DNA of 64,000 nt from Pirellulales bacterium (GTDB lineage: Bacteria > Planctomycetota > Planctomycetia > Pirellulales > Lacipirellulaceae): contig JANQOF010000063.1 in NCBI GenBank assembly GCA_028279215.1, forward strand, positions 1-64,000, given 5' to 3'. Made by a program: the position numbers and the translations under genes. A model generated the notes under the pieces. It was not told where the DNA came from. It did not search any database and worked only from the letters and a program-made list of their open reading frames with translations. Below are positions 39,853-48,643 of the stretch, in pieces (within the stretch, counting starts at the first letter, position 1; each line of letters opens with the position of its first letter).

Positions 39853-40090
39853 GACCTCGGTGTCGCAAAGTACGAAAATTGGGAAGTCCAGCGAGAGGCA
39901 GTGCTAGCTTGGTCATTCCCGCCAAACTGCCGCTTCCTCCACACTACGCTGGGGTGCCGTTGTACACAAGCTGGATTACAAGCGTCGCTTTCCGTTGCTC
40001 GTGATTGGCCTAGACGCGGTGGCGACCGCCTGAGACACTTCGCCCCGATTTTCGCAAGCCACCATTCCCGGGTAGTCAGGAGCCGGAAGA

Positions 40091-40651
40091 ATGATCCACG
40101 CCAAAGCAGGTCACATAGTTGTATCGCTGATTGTATTCGCCACATCGCAGCTCGCGGCCGCTGACGACAACGGTTGGCGCAGCATCTTCGGTTTGCGAGA
40201 GAGTGAGCAAGAGGTTGAGTCGCCCATGGACGACCAGCGGCTCTTGATGGGCGACCCCGCGATTGAGCAAACTCCTGCAGAAGAGGACAAAGCATGGATG
40301 ATCACTTCGCCGTTCGCGAATGTCAGTTGGCCAGAGATCAAGATGCCCCGATTCGATTTCAACCCTCCCTGGCGAAGTGATGATGGGCAAGCGAGTTGGT
40401 TTGCTGAATCGCTCGCGAAAGCTCGAAACACGACTCGAGGCGCGATGCTACGGACTCGATCGGCTTGGAACGGCACCATCGAACGCATGAAGTTCACGCT
40501 GCCTGGACGCGCTAACGATACCCAAACTCAGATTGCCGATGGCAACCAACCCGGCTTCTGGGATCGCTCGCCGGGCTCCGACGAGCAGCCGACGGAAACC
40601 GATGACGTCGTCGAGATGATGGCTCGCGAACAGGCAACCATACAGCGGTAG
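40091..40651 (+). CDS. Secreted protein of unknown function
   Basis: Signal peptide HIVVSLIVFATSQLAAA; intact 186-aa ORF. Confidence 0.65.
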   Translation: MIHAKAGHIVVSLIVFATSQLAAADDNGWRSIFGLRESEQEVESPMDDQRLLMGDPAIEQTPAEEDKAWMITSPFANVSWPEIKMPRFDFNPPWRSDDGQASWFAESLAKARNTTRGAMLRTRSAWNGTIERMKFTLPGRANDTQTQIADGNQPGFWDRSPGSDEQPTETDDVVEMMAREQATIQR

Positions 40652-40697
40652 CCGCGAACCGGATCACCATCCCTCTTCTCAAGACCAAAATCGCTGC

Positions 40698-40904
40698 ATG
40701 GCTAAACTCATCATCACGCGACTGCTACTCGTTGGCGCTATGGCCCTCGCTGCCGCAGGGTGCCAAATGTACCGAGCCCCTGGCAACCTGCTGCCAAGCC
40801 TTGCAACGGCACGGCAGGATCGGTCGATCGCCGAATACGCCGAGACCAGTTCGTTTCCTTCGCCCAGTGACGTGGGACTCACGCCCGAACATCCGGCCGA
40901 GTGA
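40698..40904 (+). CDS. Small lipoprotein
   Basis: MAKLIITRLLLVGAMALAAAGCQMYRAPG...; lipobox LAAAGC. Confidence 0.75.
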   Translation: MAKLIITRLLLVGAMALAAAGCQMYRAPGNLLPSLATARQDRSIAEYAETSSFPSPSDVGLTPEHPAE

Positions 40905-41016
40905 AGTATAAATGCGTCGTGGCTCGGTGCGCCCCTCGCCGATCGCAACATGGGTGGGCTAGACTGGTGGATTCGATCGCCGATCCGCCGCATTCCAACC
41001 ACGGGGCGAATGTTCG

Positions 41017-42108
41017 TTGTCTTTGTCGATTCTGTTTGGGATTATTGGTGGATTCATCGCGCTGATTGGCGGGGGCGAGTTGCTGGTGCGGGGTGCGTCG
41101 AACCTTGCCGCCGCGATGCGCATATCGCCGTTGATCATCGGACTCACCGTGGTCGCACTGGGGACTAGCGCGCCGGAACTCGCGGTGTCGGTGATTTCCT
41201 GCTACCAGGGCAACACCGGCCTCGCGGTTGGCAACGCTGTGGGCAGCAACATTTCGAACCTGCTACTGATCCTAGGCTGCGCGGCGTTAGCCACACCGCT
41301 GGCCGTAAGTGTAAGACTGTTTCGTCTCGATATCCCCGCCATGGTCGTGGCTGCGGTTGCCTTGTGGGTGTTTGGACTCAATGGACGTCTCGACCGCTTG
41401 GAAGGCGTGATCTTTGTTCTTTCCCTAGTCGCCTATCTCGTGTTTACGGTTCGGCAAGGGCGGCGCGAATCGGCAATCGCGGCTGCCGAAGCACAGATTG
41501 CCGAGAGCGAGATCACCTACGACCCAACGACTAGCAATTGGAAGTCTCTGGCTCTAGATGCCGTTAGACTGATCGCAGGGCTAGCGCTCCTGGTTCAAGG
41601 AGCCAATTGGCTCGTCGACGCATGTGTAGCGCTGGCTGTGAAGTTTGGCCTGAGCGACCTGGTGATCGGCTTGACGGTCGTCGCCATTGGCACTTCGCTG
41701 CCCGAACTCGTCACGTCGCTCGTGGCAAGCTTACGCGGTCAGCGCGATTTGGCTGTTGGTAATGTGGTGGGAAGCAACATCCTCAATATCTTACTTGTGC
41801 TAGGAGTTTCGGCCGTCGTTGCGCCGCGAGGCGTGCAAGTCGACCCACAGTCCCTAGCGTTCGATATCCCCGTGCTGATTGCGATTTCGCTGGCTGTAAT
41901 TCCGATCTTCTTCTCCGGCCTCGGAATCACTCGCATCGAGGGGTGCTCAATGGTATTGTATTATGCGGCGTACTTGATCTATCTGGTTTGGCACGCCATG
42001 CAGTCGGGCGGCGCGGTGACTTCGAGGACGGAGTTGCTTTGGTTTCTCGCACCGCTCATCCCGCTTGTGACCGTTGGCAGCTTCCACAAGCCAAAGAAGA
42101 CCCCGTAA
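41017..42108 (+). CDS. Calcium/sodium antiporter (CaCA family, YrbG-like)
   Basis: Two alpha repeats 'VVALGTSAPELAVSVISCYQGNTGLAVGNAVGSNISNLLLILG' and 'VVAIGTSLPELVTSLVASLRGQRDLAVGNVVGSNILNILLVLG'; TTG start. Confidence 0.95.
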   Translation: MSLSILFGIIGGFIALIGGGELLVRGASNLAAAMRISPLIIGLTVVALGTSAPELAVSVISCYQGNTGLAVGNAVGSNISNLLLILGCAALATPLAVSVRLFRLDIPAMVVAAVALWVFGLNGRLDRLEGVIFVLSLVAYLVFTVRQGRRESAIAAAEAQIAESEITYDPTTSNWKSLALDAVRLIAGLALLVQGANWLVDACVALAVKFGLSDLVIGLTVVAIGTSLPELVTSLVASLRGQRDLAVGNVVGSNILNILLVLGVSAVVAPRGVQVDPQSLAFDIPVLIAISLAVIPIFFSGLGITRIEGCSMVLYYAAYLIYLVWHAMQSGGAVTSRTELLWFLAPLIPLVTVGSFHKPKKTP

Positions 42109-42153
42109 CCTTGTCACTGACCATCGGCATCGTGCCGCAAGGAGTTTCTCTCT

Positions 42154-43650
42154 ATGTCTAGCGTGCAATTGCGTTTGCAGGTGATGATGTTCCTCCAGTT
42201 CTTTGTCTGGGGAGCTTGGTTCGCGACGCTCGGCCTATGCCTTGGAGCGAACGGCATGGAAGGCTTCATCGGCGCGGCCTATAGCACGGCACCAGTCGCA
42301 GCTATCATTGCGCCACTGTTTCTCGGGCTAGTTGCCGATCGATTCTTCGCATCCGAACGTGTGATGGGGCTACTGTTCCTGGTGGGCGGAGCCATCATGT
42401 GTGTGGTGCCATCCTACGTTCAGTCAGGCAATACCAATATGTTGTATTGGCTATTCCTTGGTCACTTGCTGTGCTACATGCCCAGTCTGGGATTGAGCAA
42501 TACGATTGCGTTTACCAACATCCCCGATCAAAACGAGTTTCCGAAAATTCGGGTGTGGGGTACGATCGGTTGGATTGCTGCGGGCTTAGTGGTGGGATTC
42601 TCTGCATGGTCGGCAACGCCCAACATTTTCTGGCTGGCAGGTGTCGCTTCGATCGCCATGGGGTTATACAGTTTCACGTTGCCACACACGCCGCCGCCGG
42701 CGAGAGGCAAACCCGCCGACCTGCGAACCATCTTTATGGTCGACGCACTGCAGTTGTTATCCAATCCCCCATTCTTCGTCTTCATACTTTGTTCAACTCT
42801 TATCTGTATCCCGCTCGCCTACTACTACGGTTTTACGTCCAACTTGTTGGGCCAAGTCGGTTACCAGGCTGCTGCGTCGACGATGACCCTTGGTCAGATG
42901 AGTGAGATCTTCTTTATGCTGCTGATTCCGTTCTTTTTCAGACGGCTCGGCGTGAAATGGATGATACTCGTTGGCATGGCCGCTTGGGTATTACGCTACT
43001 TGTTGTTCGCGTTTGCCGCTCCAGACCAAGTTCGGTGGATGATCTTGCTCGCTGTTCTACTTCACGGCGTGTGCTACGACTTCTTCTTTGTCACCGGTTT
43101 TATGTACACCGACCAGAAAGCCGGTAAGGATATCCGTGGCCAAGCGCAGGGAATGCTTGTGTTTTTCACCCAAGGTGTCGGCATGTACTTCGGCTACATG
43201 GTTGCGGGCATACTGTTTAACTCCACTATGACGAACTACGCAGCCCTCGACTTGGACACTCAGGTAGCACGTGCTGAGCAACTGGTAGCAAACGCCGAGG
43301 ACCAGACATCGACGGACACCATTCAGTCTGCAATTGCCAACGCCGATGCCGCAATATCCGAAGGCGACGCGGAGGCTATAAAAAGAGCCGGTGCCGAGCT
43401 TGCCGCCGCAGTGAATGAACTATCAGGTGCAACGGCACCAAGCTTCGCTCAGCAACTGGGGCAGATGTTTACCGCAGAGTTGCCCGACGGTATCGATCAG
43501 CAGTTGCTTGCAGGGACGATGCGGCAATGGAAGGAATTCTGGCTTGCTCCGGCCGGCATGGCCGCCGCCATCATGGTGCTCTTCGCGCTGACGTTTCACG
43601 ATCGTGGCTCCTCCCAAGACACGGAAGATGCGGGCGATCCCCAGTCCTAG
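42154..43650 (+). CDS. MFS nucleoside permease-like transporter
   Basis: 12-TM protein; 'FFVWGAWFATLG...YSTAPVAAIIAPLFLGLVADRFFASERVMGLL...AFTNIPDQNEFPKIRVWGTIGWIAAG' NupG-like. Confidence 0.87.
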   Translation: MSSVQLRLQVMMFLQFFVWGAWFATLGLCLGANGMEGFIGAAYSTAPVAAIIAPLFLGLVADRFFASERVMGLLFLVGGAIMCVVPSYVQSGNTNMLYWLFLGHLLCYMPSLGLSNTIAFTNIPDQNEFPKIRVWGTIGWIAAGLVVGFSAWSATPNIFWLAGVASIAMGLYSFTLPHTPPPARGKPADLRTIFMVDALQLLSNPPFFVFILCSTLICIPLAYYYGFTSNLLGQVGYQAAASTMTLGQMSEIFFMLLIPFFFRRLGVKWMILVGMAAWVLRYLLFAFAAPDQVRWMILLAVLLHGVCYDFFFVTGFMYTDQKAGKDIRGQAQGMLVFFTQGVGMYFGYMVAGILFNSTMTNYAALDLDTQVARAEQLVANAEDQTSTDTIQSAIANADAAISEGDAEAIKRAGAELAAAVNELSGATAPSFAQQLGQMFTAELPDGIDQQLLAGTMRQWKEFWLAPAGMAAAIMVLFALTFHDRGSSQDTEDAGDPQS

Positions 43651-43784
43651 GGGTTTGCTTGGTAGGCAGCTTGGTGTACGGCAGGCATTACATGGCGATG
43701 GTCGGCATGACACTCCGGTTCTTGAAATCGGGCGGATTCGTCCAGTCGACAATTGCCGGCATGGCCGAGCGCGCGGCATACTTG

Positions 43785-43810
43785 TCGGTGTAAACTGAGG
43801 TTTACACCGA
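43785..43810. repeat. Short perfect inverted repeat (11-bp arms)
   Basis: TCGGTGTAAAC-TGAG-GTTTACACCGA in the intergenic region; no T tract, function unclear. Confidence 0.65.
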
Positions 43811-44206
43811 TCCACCGTTTCTCGTTTCGCGTGGCACTGGTACTTGAGAAGTCAACTTGAGCCATTATAGTCAGCGGTAGGGGGGGAGGGTTTTCTCTCC
43901 CAAACTCAGGCTATACCCACCGCAGGCGACATTCAGCGCCCAGTGCCATTTCATTAGAAGTACCTGGCACCTTAATCATCAGTTACGAACACAACTTGTA
44001 GTCGTTTGCCTTCAAGCGGTAACCACCACAAGTAACGATCAGGCACTGGGCTAAAGTCGACTTTGAAACTGCGACGCGATGACGCGAGGTTTCGCTGGTC
44101 GGGTGGGTAGCTGAATGACATAGCCAATGTCATGGAGACATGGATTGTCTTGTGACGATATCGGCTGGCACACCTTGACGTTGACTGCATCGATGGGAAT
44201 CGCGCC

Positions 44207-44989
44207 ATGTTTAGCGAGCAATCTAATGACGGAGTCGCGCCAACAAGTTTGGGCCTCGATACTGCGGATCGCACATCTCCACTGCAAACCAGCTTGCGAC
44301 GAGGGACTTGGCAACTGCTCCAGGCTCACGAGTACGCCGTAGATCTCGCACGCGATCCATGGGACTTTGCCGTCGAGGTGTTCGCGCTTCGATCCTCTGG
44401 TGTGACAATGGCCGACTTGCGTTGGCTCATCTACAAGGGATTCGCGAACCACGGACGGGAATTCACGGTTGCAGGCGACACCGAACGGCGGATCCAGAAG
44501 GGAGGACAATTTCTCCCCACGAATCGCAGTTGCATGGTGTTGACCGATGCGGGCGTCGAGTTTGCTCGTACTTTGCGACTTGGAGAGCCCAAAAAGCCTT
44601 TGGAACGGGCCGTTGTCCTCGACATCGGCGAAGATCGCTGCGGGCCGTCCGGCGCAAACTCGTGTGGTGAGCCACCTATTCCTCCATGGAACAGTCTTCC
44701 CAAGTGGGACCGCAACCGTAGGGAGCTTTGGTACAACGGGCAACTGGTGAAACAGTTCAAGCTACCATCTGCGAATCAAGAGACCATCATCATGGCATTC
44801 GAGGAGGAAAGTTGGGCACCCCGTGTCGACGACCCGCTACCGCCTGCTCCAGATATCGACCCTAAACGTCGGCTCAACGATGCGATCAAAGGACTCAACC
44901 GTCGCCAAAAGAACCAGTGCATCCGATTCATGGGCGATGGCCGTGGACTTGGGATCATTTGGGAAGGGGTCGGGGGTGTGGCCAAATAG
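44207..44989 (+). CDS. Protein of unknown function
   Basis: Intact ORF; C-terminal block 'PKWDRNRRELWYNGQLVKQFKLPSANQETIIMAFEEESWAPRVDDPLPPAPDIDPKRRLNDAIKGLNRRQKNQCIRFMGDGRGLGIIWE' looks like a winged-helix-type domain. Start uncertain. Confidence 0.7.
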   Translation: MFSEQSNDGVAPTSLGLDTADRTSPLQTSLRRGTWQLLQAHEYAVDLARDPWDFAVEVFALRSSGVTMADLRWLIYKGFANHGREFTVAGDTERRIQKGGQFLPTNRSCMVLTDAGVEFARTLRLGEPKKPLERAVVLDIGEDRCGPSGANSCGEPPIPPWNSLPKWDRNRRELWYNGQLVKQFKLPSANQETIIMAFEEESWAPRVDDPLPPAPDIDPKRRLNDAIKGLNRRQKNQCIRFMGDGRGLGIIWEGVGGVAK

Positions 44990-45229
44990 ATGGGCTCCGT
45001 GAGCGACCAACGAGAGCGTCACATGCAGGCGTTGCCGCCGGCCACTCAAAACGCTTCAAGAAGTTATCACGCCGCTCGTCGCCGTAACAATTTCTGAAGC
45101 AAGACGCCCTAAACGTCCCCCACAGCTTCCGTAGGGCCCCTGTTCTACCCAGCGTAAATTGGCTGACTTGCGGGATGCCGATCTTGGTACCCCCCCTACG
45201 GGCGAAACGTGTGAGTGAGAAGTTTGAGC

Positions 45230-46771
45230 ATGTTCGACGCGACGCAATCGACTCTACGCATATCCGATGTTCTTCAGGTGCTGCATAGGCAAAGAAAGAA
45301 GATCGCGTGGTTTTCTGGAACGGTGCTTGCGGTCACCGTGGCGGTGATTGTGTTTTGGCCTCGCACTTACGAATCCGAAGCGAAGTTGTTCGTCCGACTC
45401 GGTCGTGAAAACGTCACTCTGGATCCTACCGCCACCACCGGGCAAGTCGTCAGTATTCAGTCCTCGCGCGAGTTGGAAATGCAGTCGGTAATCGAGCTGC
45501 TAGAAAGCCGTTTTGTGGCCGCGGGCGTGGTTGAGCAGATTGGTGCCGAAACGATTCTGGAATCGGGTGCCGGCAGCGGAATGTCGAACGTGATTGGTGG
45601 CGCCGTCGGAACCGCGTTTGGCTTATTCGATTTCGACGGCGAACCGGATGAGAACAAGGTGAAGGAGGCGGCGATTGATAGCGTCATGGGCGCGCTCCAC
45701 GCCACTTCGCCGAACCGCTCCGCGGTTGTCAACATCACCTGCCAGGCAACAAATCCAGAGTTCGCTCAGGTCCTCACGTCGACGATCGTCGACGTGTACC
45801 GCAATGAACATAGCCGACTAAATCGCACTGCGCGTTCCGATGAGTTCTTCGAGCAGCAGACGAAGTTGATCGACAATCAACTTCAAAAAACCGCCGGAGA
45901 ACTGCGAGACGCTAAGAACGAAAGGGGCATCGGTTCGGTGGAAAGCCACCTCATCTTCCTAGAATCGCAGAAGTCGGAAGTGGAGCAGGAACGCCTCCGC
46001 AACGCACGCCTCTTGTCCGAAGCAAAGGCCCGCCGTCAGGCGTTACAAGCGTCACTCAAGAGTTTGGACCCGGAGCAACTCACCGCTCGCACCGAAGGCT
46101 TACCGAATGGCGCCGCCGACGACATGCGTCAGCAACTCTACACTTTGGAAATCAAGGAGCGAGAGCTTCTCTCGTTGTATCCGGAAACTCATCCGCTTGT
46201 AGTTGCCGTCCGCAGGCAAGTCGAAAACGTTAGAGAGATCTATTCAGGCGAAGCTGGAACCCGCAGCCAAAGCACCTTCTCGGCCAACCCAACCTATACC
46301 GCATTAGATTTACAAGCTTCCCAAAACGCGGTGGACATTGACGCCTTTGAAGCCCTCAACCAGTCGCTGAACACGCAGTACGATGCAATTGTCAGCGATC
46401 TAAAGGAACTCAACGACTACTCGGTGCGGCTCAAGGACCTGGAGCTGAAGAGGGAGCTTCTAGAACAAAGTTACCGGACGTACGCCGAGAATCTGGAACA
46501 AGCTCGCATCGGTGCCGAGCTTGAGTCGGAGCAGATTACTAACGTCAACGTCGCCCAAGAAGCGCCGCTGGTGGTCGTTCCAGCAAGTCCCAACAAGAGA
46601 CTCACGGCATGCTTGGGACTGCTGATCGCTGTGTTTGGGGGAGTGGCAGTGGGTCTATTTGCCGAGCAACTTGAGCAGCGACTAAGATCGCCGGCGCAAG
46701 TCGAAGCCGCATTGGGCGTCCCCGTACTGGCAACGATTCCACGTGCCACTCGCGAGCGCGCGGGAGTCTAG
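45230..46771 (+). CDS. Polysaccharide co-polymerase, Wzz/GNVR-type chain length determinant
   Basis: N-terminal TM with 'FWPRTYESEAKLFVRLGRENVTLDPTATTGQ', long coiled coil, C-terminal 'VVVPASPNKRLTACLGLLIAVFGGVAVGLF' TM. Confidence 0.92.
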   Translation: MFDATQSTLRISDVLQVLHRQRKKIAWFSGTVLAVTVAVIVFWPRTYESEAKLFVRLGRENVTLDPTATTGQVVSIQSSRELEMQSVIELLESRFVAAGVVEQIGAETILESGAGSGMSNVIGGAVGTAFGLFDFDGEPDENKVKEAAIDSVMGALHATSPNRSAVVNITCQATNPEFAQVLTSTIVDVYRNEHSRLNRTARSDEFFEQQTKLIDNQLQKTAGELRDAKNERGIGSVESHLIFLESQKSEVEQERLRNARLLSEAKARRQALQASLKSLDPEQLTARTEGLPNGAADDMRQQLYTLEIKERELLSLYPETHPLVVAVRRQVENVREIYSGEAGTRSQSTFSANPTYTALDLQASQNAVDIDAFEALNQSLNTQYDAIVSDLKELNDYSVRLKDLELKRELLEQSYRTYAENLEQARIGAELESEQITNVNVAQEAPLVVVPASPNKRLTACLGLLIAVFGGVAVGLFAEQLEQRLRSPAQVEAALGVPVLATIPRATRERAGV

Positions 46772-46788
46772 CAACAAGGGATAGCCGC

Positions 46789-47508
46789 ATGAATGCCGCG
46801 TACAGCACGTCGGACGCTGGTGGTACGGGGGAACTGCCTTCAAGCAGCTCGTATTTCTCAGCCCTTGCTCGCTATCTGCAATCGCAGGTAGGAACCGACG
46901 ATCGTGAATCGCTTCGCACCATTGGTGTGATCAGTTGCACCGCGGGCGAGGGCGTGACGACGGTCGCAACCAACCTCGCCATCGCGGCCGCAGGCGACCA
47001 CTTCGGTCCAGTATTGCTGGTGGACGCAAATCTCCAGCAACCCGACATAGCGACCCTATTCGGCGTCGATTCGCACCTTGGTTTGGCAAACGTATTGAAC
47101 CGTGATCGCGCCGCTATGGAGGTTCTCAAATCGTCACCTGTTGAGAACCTCTCGCTCATGTTGGCTGGCGAATATGACAGCGAACACAGTGCACTCGTCG
47201 ACGCGCAGGTTGCCCAAGATCTATTTGAAGTGCTTGCAGACGTCTTCAAGCTCACGATTGTCGACCTCCCGCCCTTAAGCCAGTCGAGCATCAGCGGAGT
47301 GCTTGTCGCACAACTCGAAGGGATATTAGTGGTCGTCGAAGAGGGGTGCGTGGAGGAGCCCGCCGCACGTGAGATTCGCCAGCAGCTCTTGGAAGTGGGT
47401 GCGCATCTACTTGGGGTCGTGTACAACAAGGCCACCCGAGTAGCTTCCACGATACCAGGCAGTTCCCCGAGCGACGGTTTCCGCCGAGACTTCGCTTCTA
47501 ACAGCTAA
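46789..47508 (+). CDS. CpsD/CapB BY-kinase-like P-loop ATPase with degenerate Walker A
   Basis: 'IGVISCTAGEGVTTVATNLAIAAAGDHFGPVLLVDANLQQPDIATLFG' and 'FKLTIVDLPPL'; the Walker A Lys position is Val. Confidence 0.88.
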   Translation: MNAAYSTSDAGGTGELPSSSSYFSALARYLQSQVGTDDRESLRTIGVISCTAGEGVTTVATNLAIAAAGDHFGPVLLVDANLQQPDIATLFGVDSHLGLANVLNRDRAAMEVLKSSPVENLSLMLAGEYDSEHSALVDAQVAQDLFEVLADVFKLTIVDLPPLSQSSISGVLVAQLEGILVVVEEGCVEEPAAREIRQQLLEVGAHLLGVVYNKATRVASTIPGSSPSDGFRRDFASNS

Positions 47509-47522
47509 TTTCGAGAACTGCC

Positions 47523-48587
47523 GTGATTCAGTCATTGACCCAGTTATTTCGACGACCGCCAACAGACCAATGCACGCCGCCCACTGTCGAAGATTTTAGA
47601 ATCGTACTGGGACGGGAACGCGACCGATCGGACCGCACTCAAGCTCCGGTGTCGCTAGTGTCGTTGGATTACAACCAATCGCCGGAAGTCAAACACTTGA
47701 TGCCCACAACCGTCGCGTTTCTTCGCGGGCGCCTGCGATCGACCGACGATTTTGGCCTGCTCGACACGAATCGGCTCGGAATCGTATTGCCAGCGACTGA
47801 TTCTATGGGCGCGTGGACCGTGGCATTAGACGTATGCGGCGCAATTGAGTGCTTACCGCGGCAACTGAACTGCGAGGTGTTTGAGTATCCAGATCCAAGT
47901 GACTTCGATGGCGACTCGATCGACAATCTAGACATGAACGACGGGATCCCGAGCCCCTCACGACCACTGGCCGAACTCTTTTGCAGACCGATGCCTCTTT
48001 GGAAACGTGGCGTCGATGTGTTTGGCGCGGGGATCGGTTTGTTGCTATGCGGTCCGCTTTTCTGTCTGGTCGCGATTGCGATTAAGGCGACGTCCAAGGG
48101 ACCTGTGTTCTTCCGCCAGACGCGGAGCGGATTGGGCCGTAAGCCATTCATAATGTACAAGTTTCGGACAATGGTCGTGGATGCCGAGCAACGGCAAGCT
48201 GCTCTGCGAGACGACAGCGACCAAGACGGCCCGGCCTTCAAGCTACAAAACGACCCACGAATCACGAGTATCGGGCACTTGCTGCGTAAGACCAGCATCG
48301 ACGAATTGCCCCAACTGTGGAATGTGCTTTGCGGGCAAATGTCGCTGGTCGGACCGCGACCGCTGCCATGCTCCGAAACCGACGCCTGCGAATCGTGGCA
48401 CCATCGCAGGCTCGACACCACGCCCGGACTCACCTGTATTTGGCAGGTATCGCGTCACTCGTTCATACATTTCGACGACTGGATGCGGATGGACGTTCGC
48501 TATGTTCGTTCACAAACCCCAGTGAACGACGCAAAGCTGTTGGCGCGAACCATTCCGGCCGTCGTCATGCGACGTGGGGCCCACTAA
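47523..48587 (+). CDS. Bacterial sugar transferase (WbaP/PssY-type initiating transferase) with N-terminal GGDEF-like region
   Basis: C-terminal 'KRGVDVFGAGIGLLLCGPLFCLVAIAIKATSKGPVFFRQTRSGLGRKPFIMYKFRTMVVDAE...LRKTSIDELPQLWNVLCGQMSLVGPRPLP'; N-terminal region has GGDEF-fold-like pattern. Confidence 0.93.
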   Translation: MIQSLTQLFRRPPTDQCTPPTVEDFRIVLGRERDRSDRTQAPVSLVSLDYNQSPEVKHLMPTTVAFLRGRLRSTDDFGLLDTNRLGIVLPATDSMGAWTVALDVCGAIECLPRQLNCEVFEYPDPSDFDGDSIDNLDMNDGIPSPSRPLAELFCRPMPLWKRGVDVFGAGIGLLLCGPLFCLVAIAIKATSKGPVFFRQTRSGLGRKPFIMYKFRTMVVDAEQRQAALRDDSDQDGPAFKLQNDPRITSIGHLLRKTSIDELPQLWNVLCGQMSLVGPRPLPCSETDACESWHHRRLDTTPGLTCIWQVSRHSFIHFDDWMRMDVRYVRSQTPVNDAKLLARTIPAVVMRRGAH

Positions 48588-48643
48588 CGAAGGCGTTCTA
48601 CGCCGCCCAAAATGATCACTTGAGAACTATCGACTAGCCAAGC

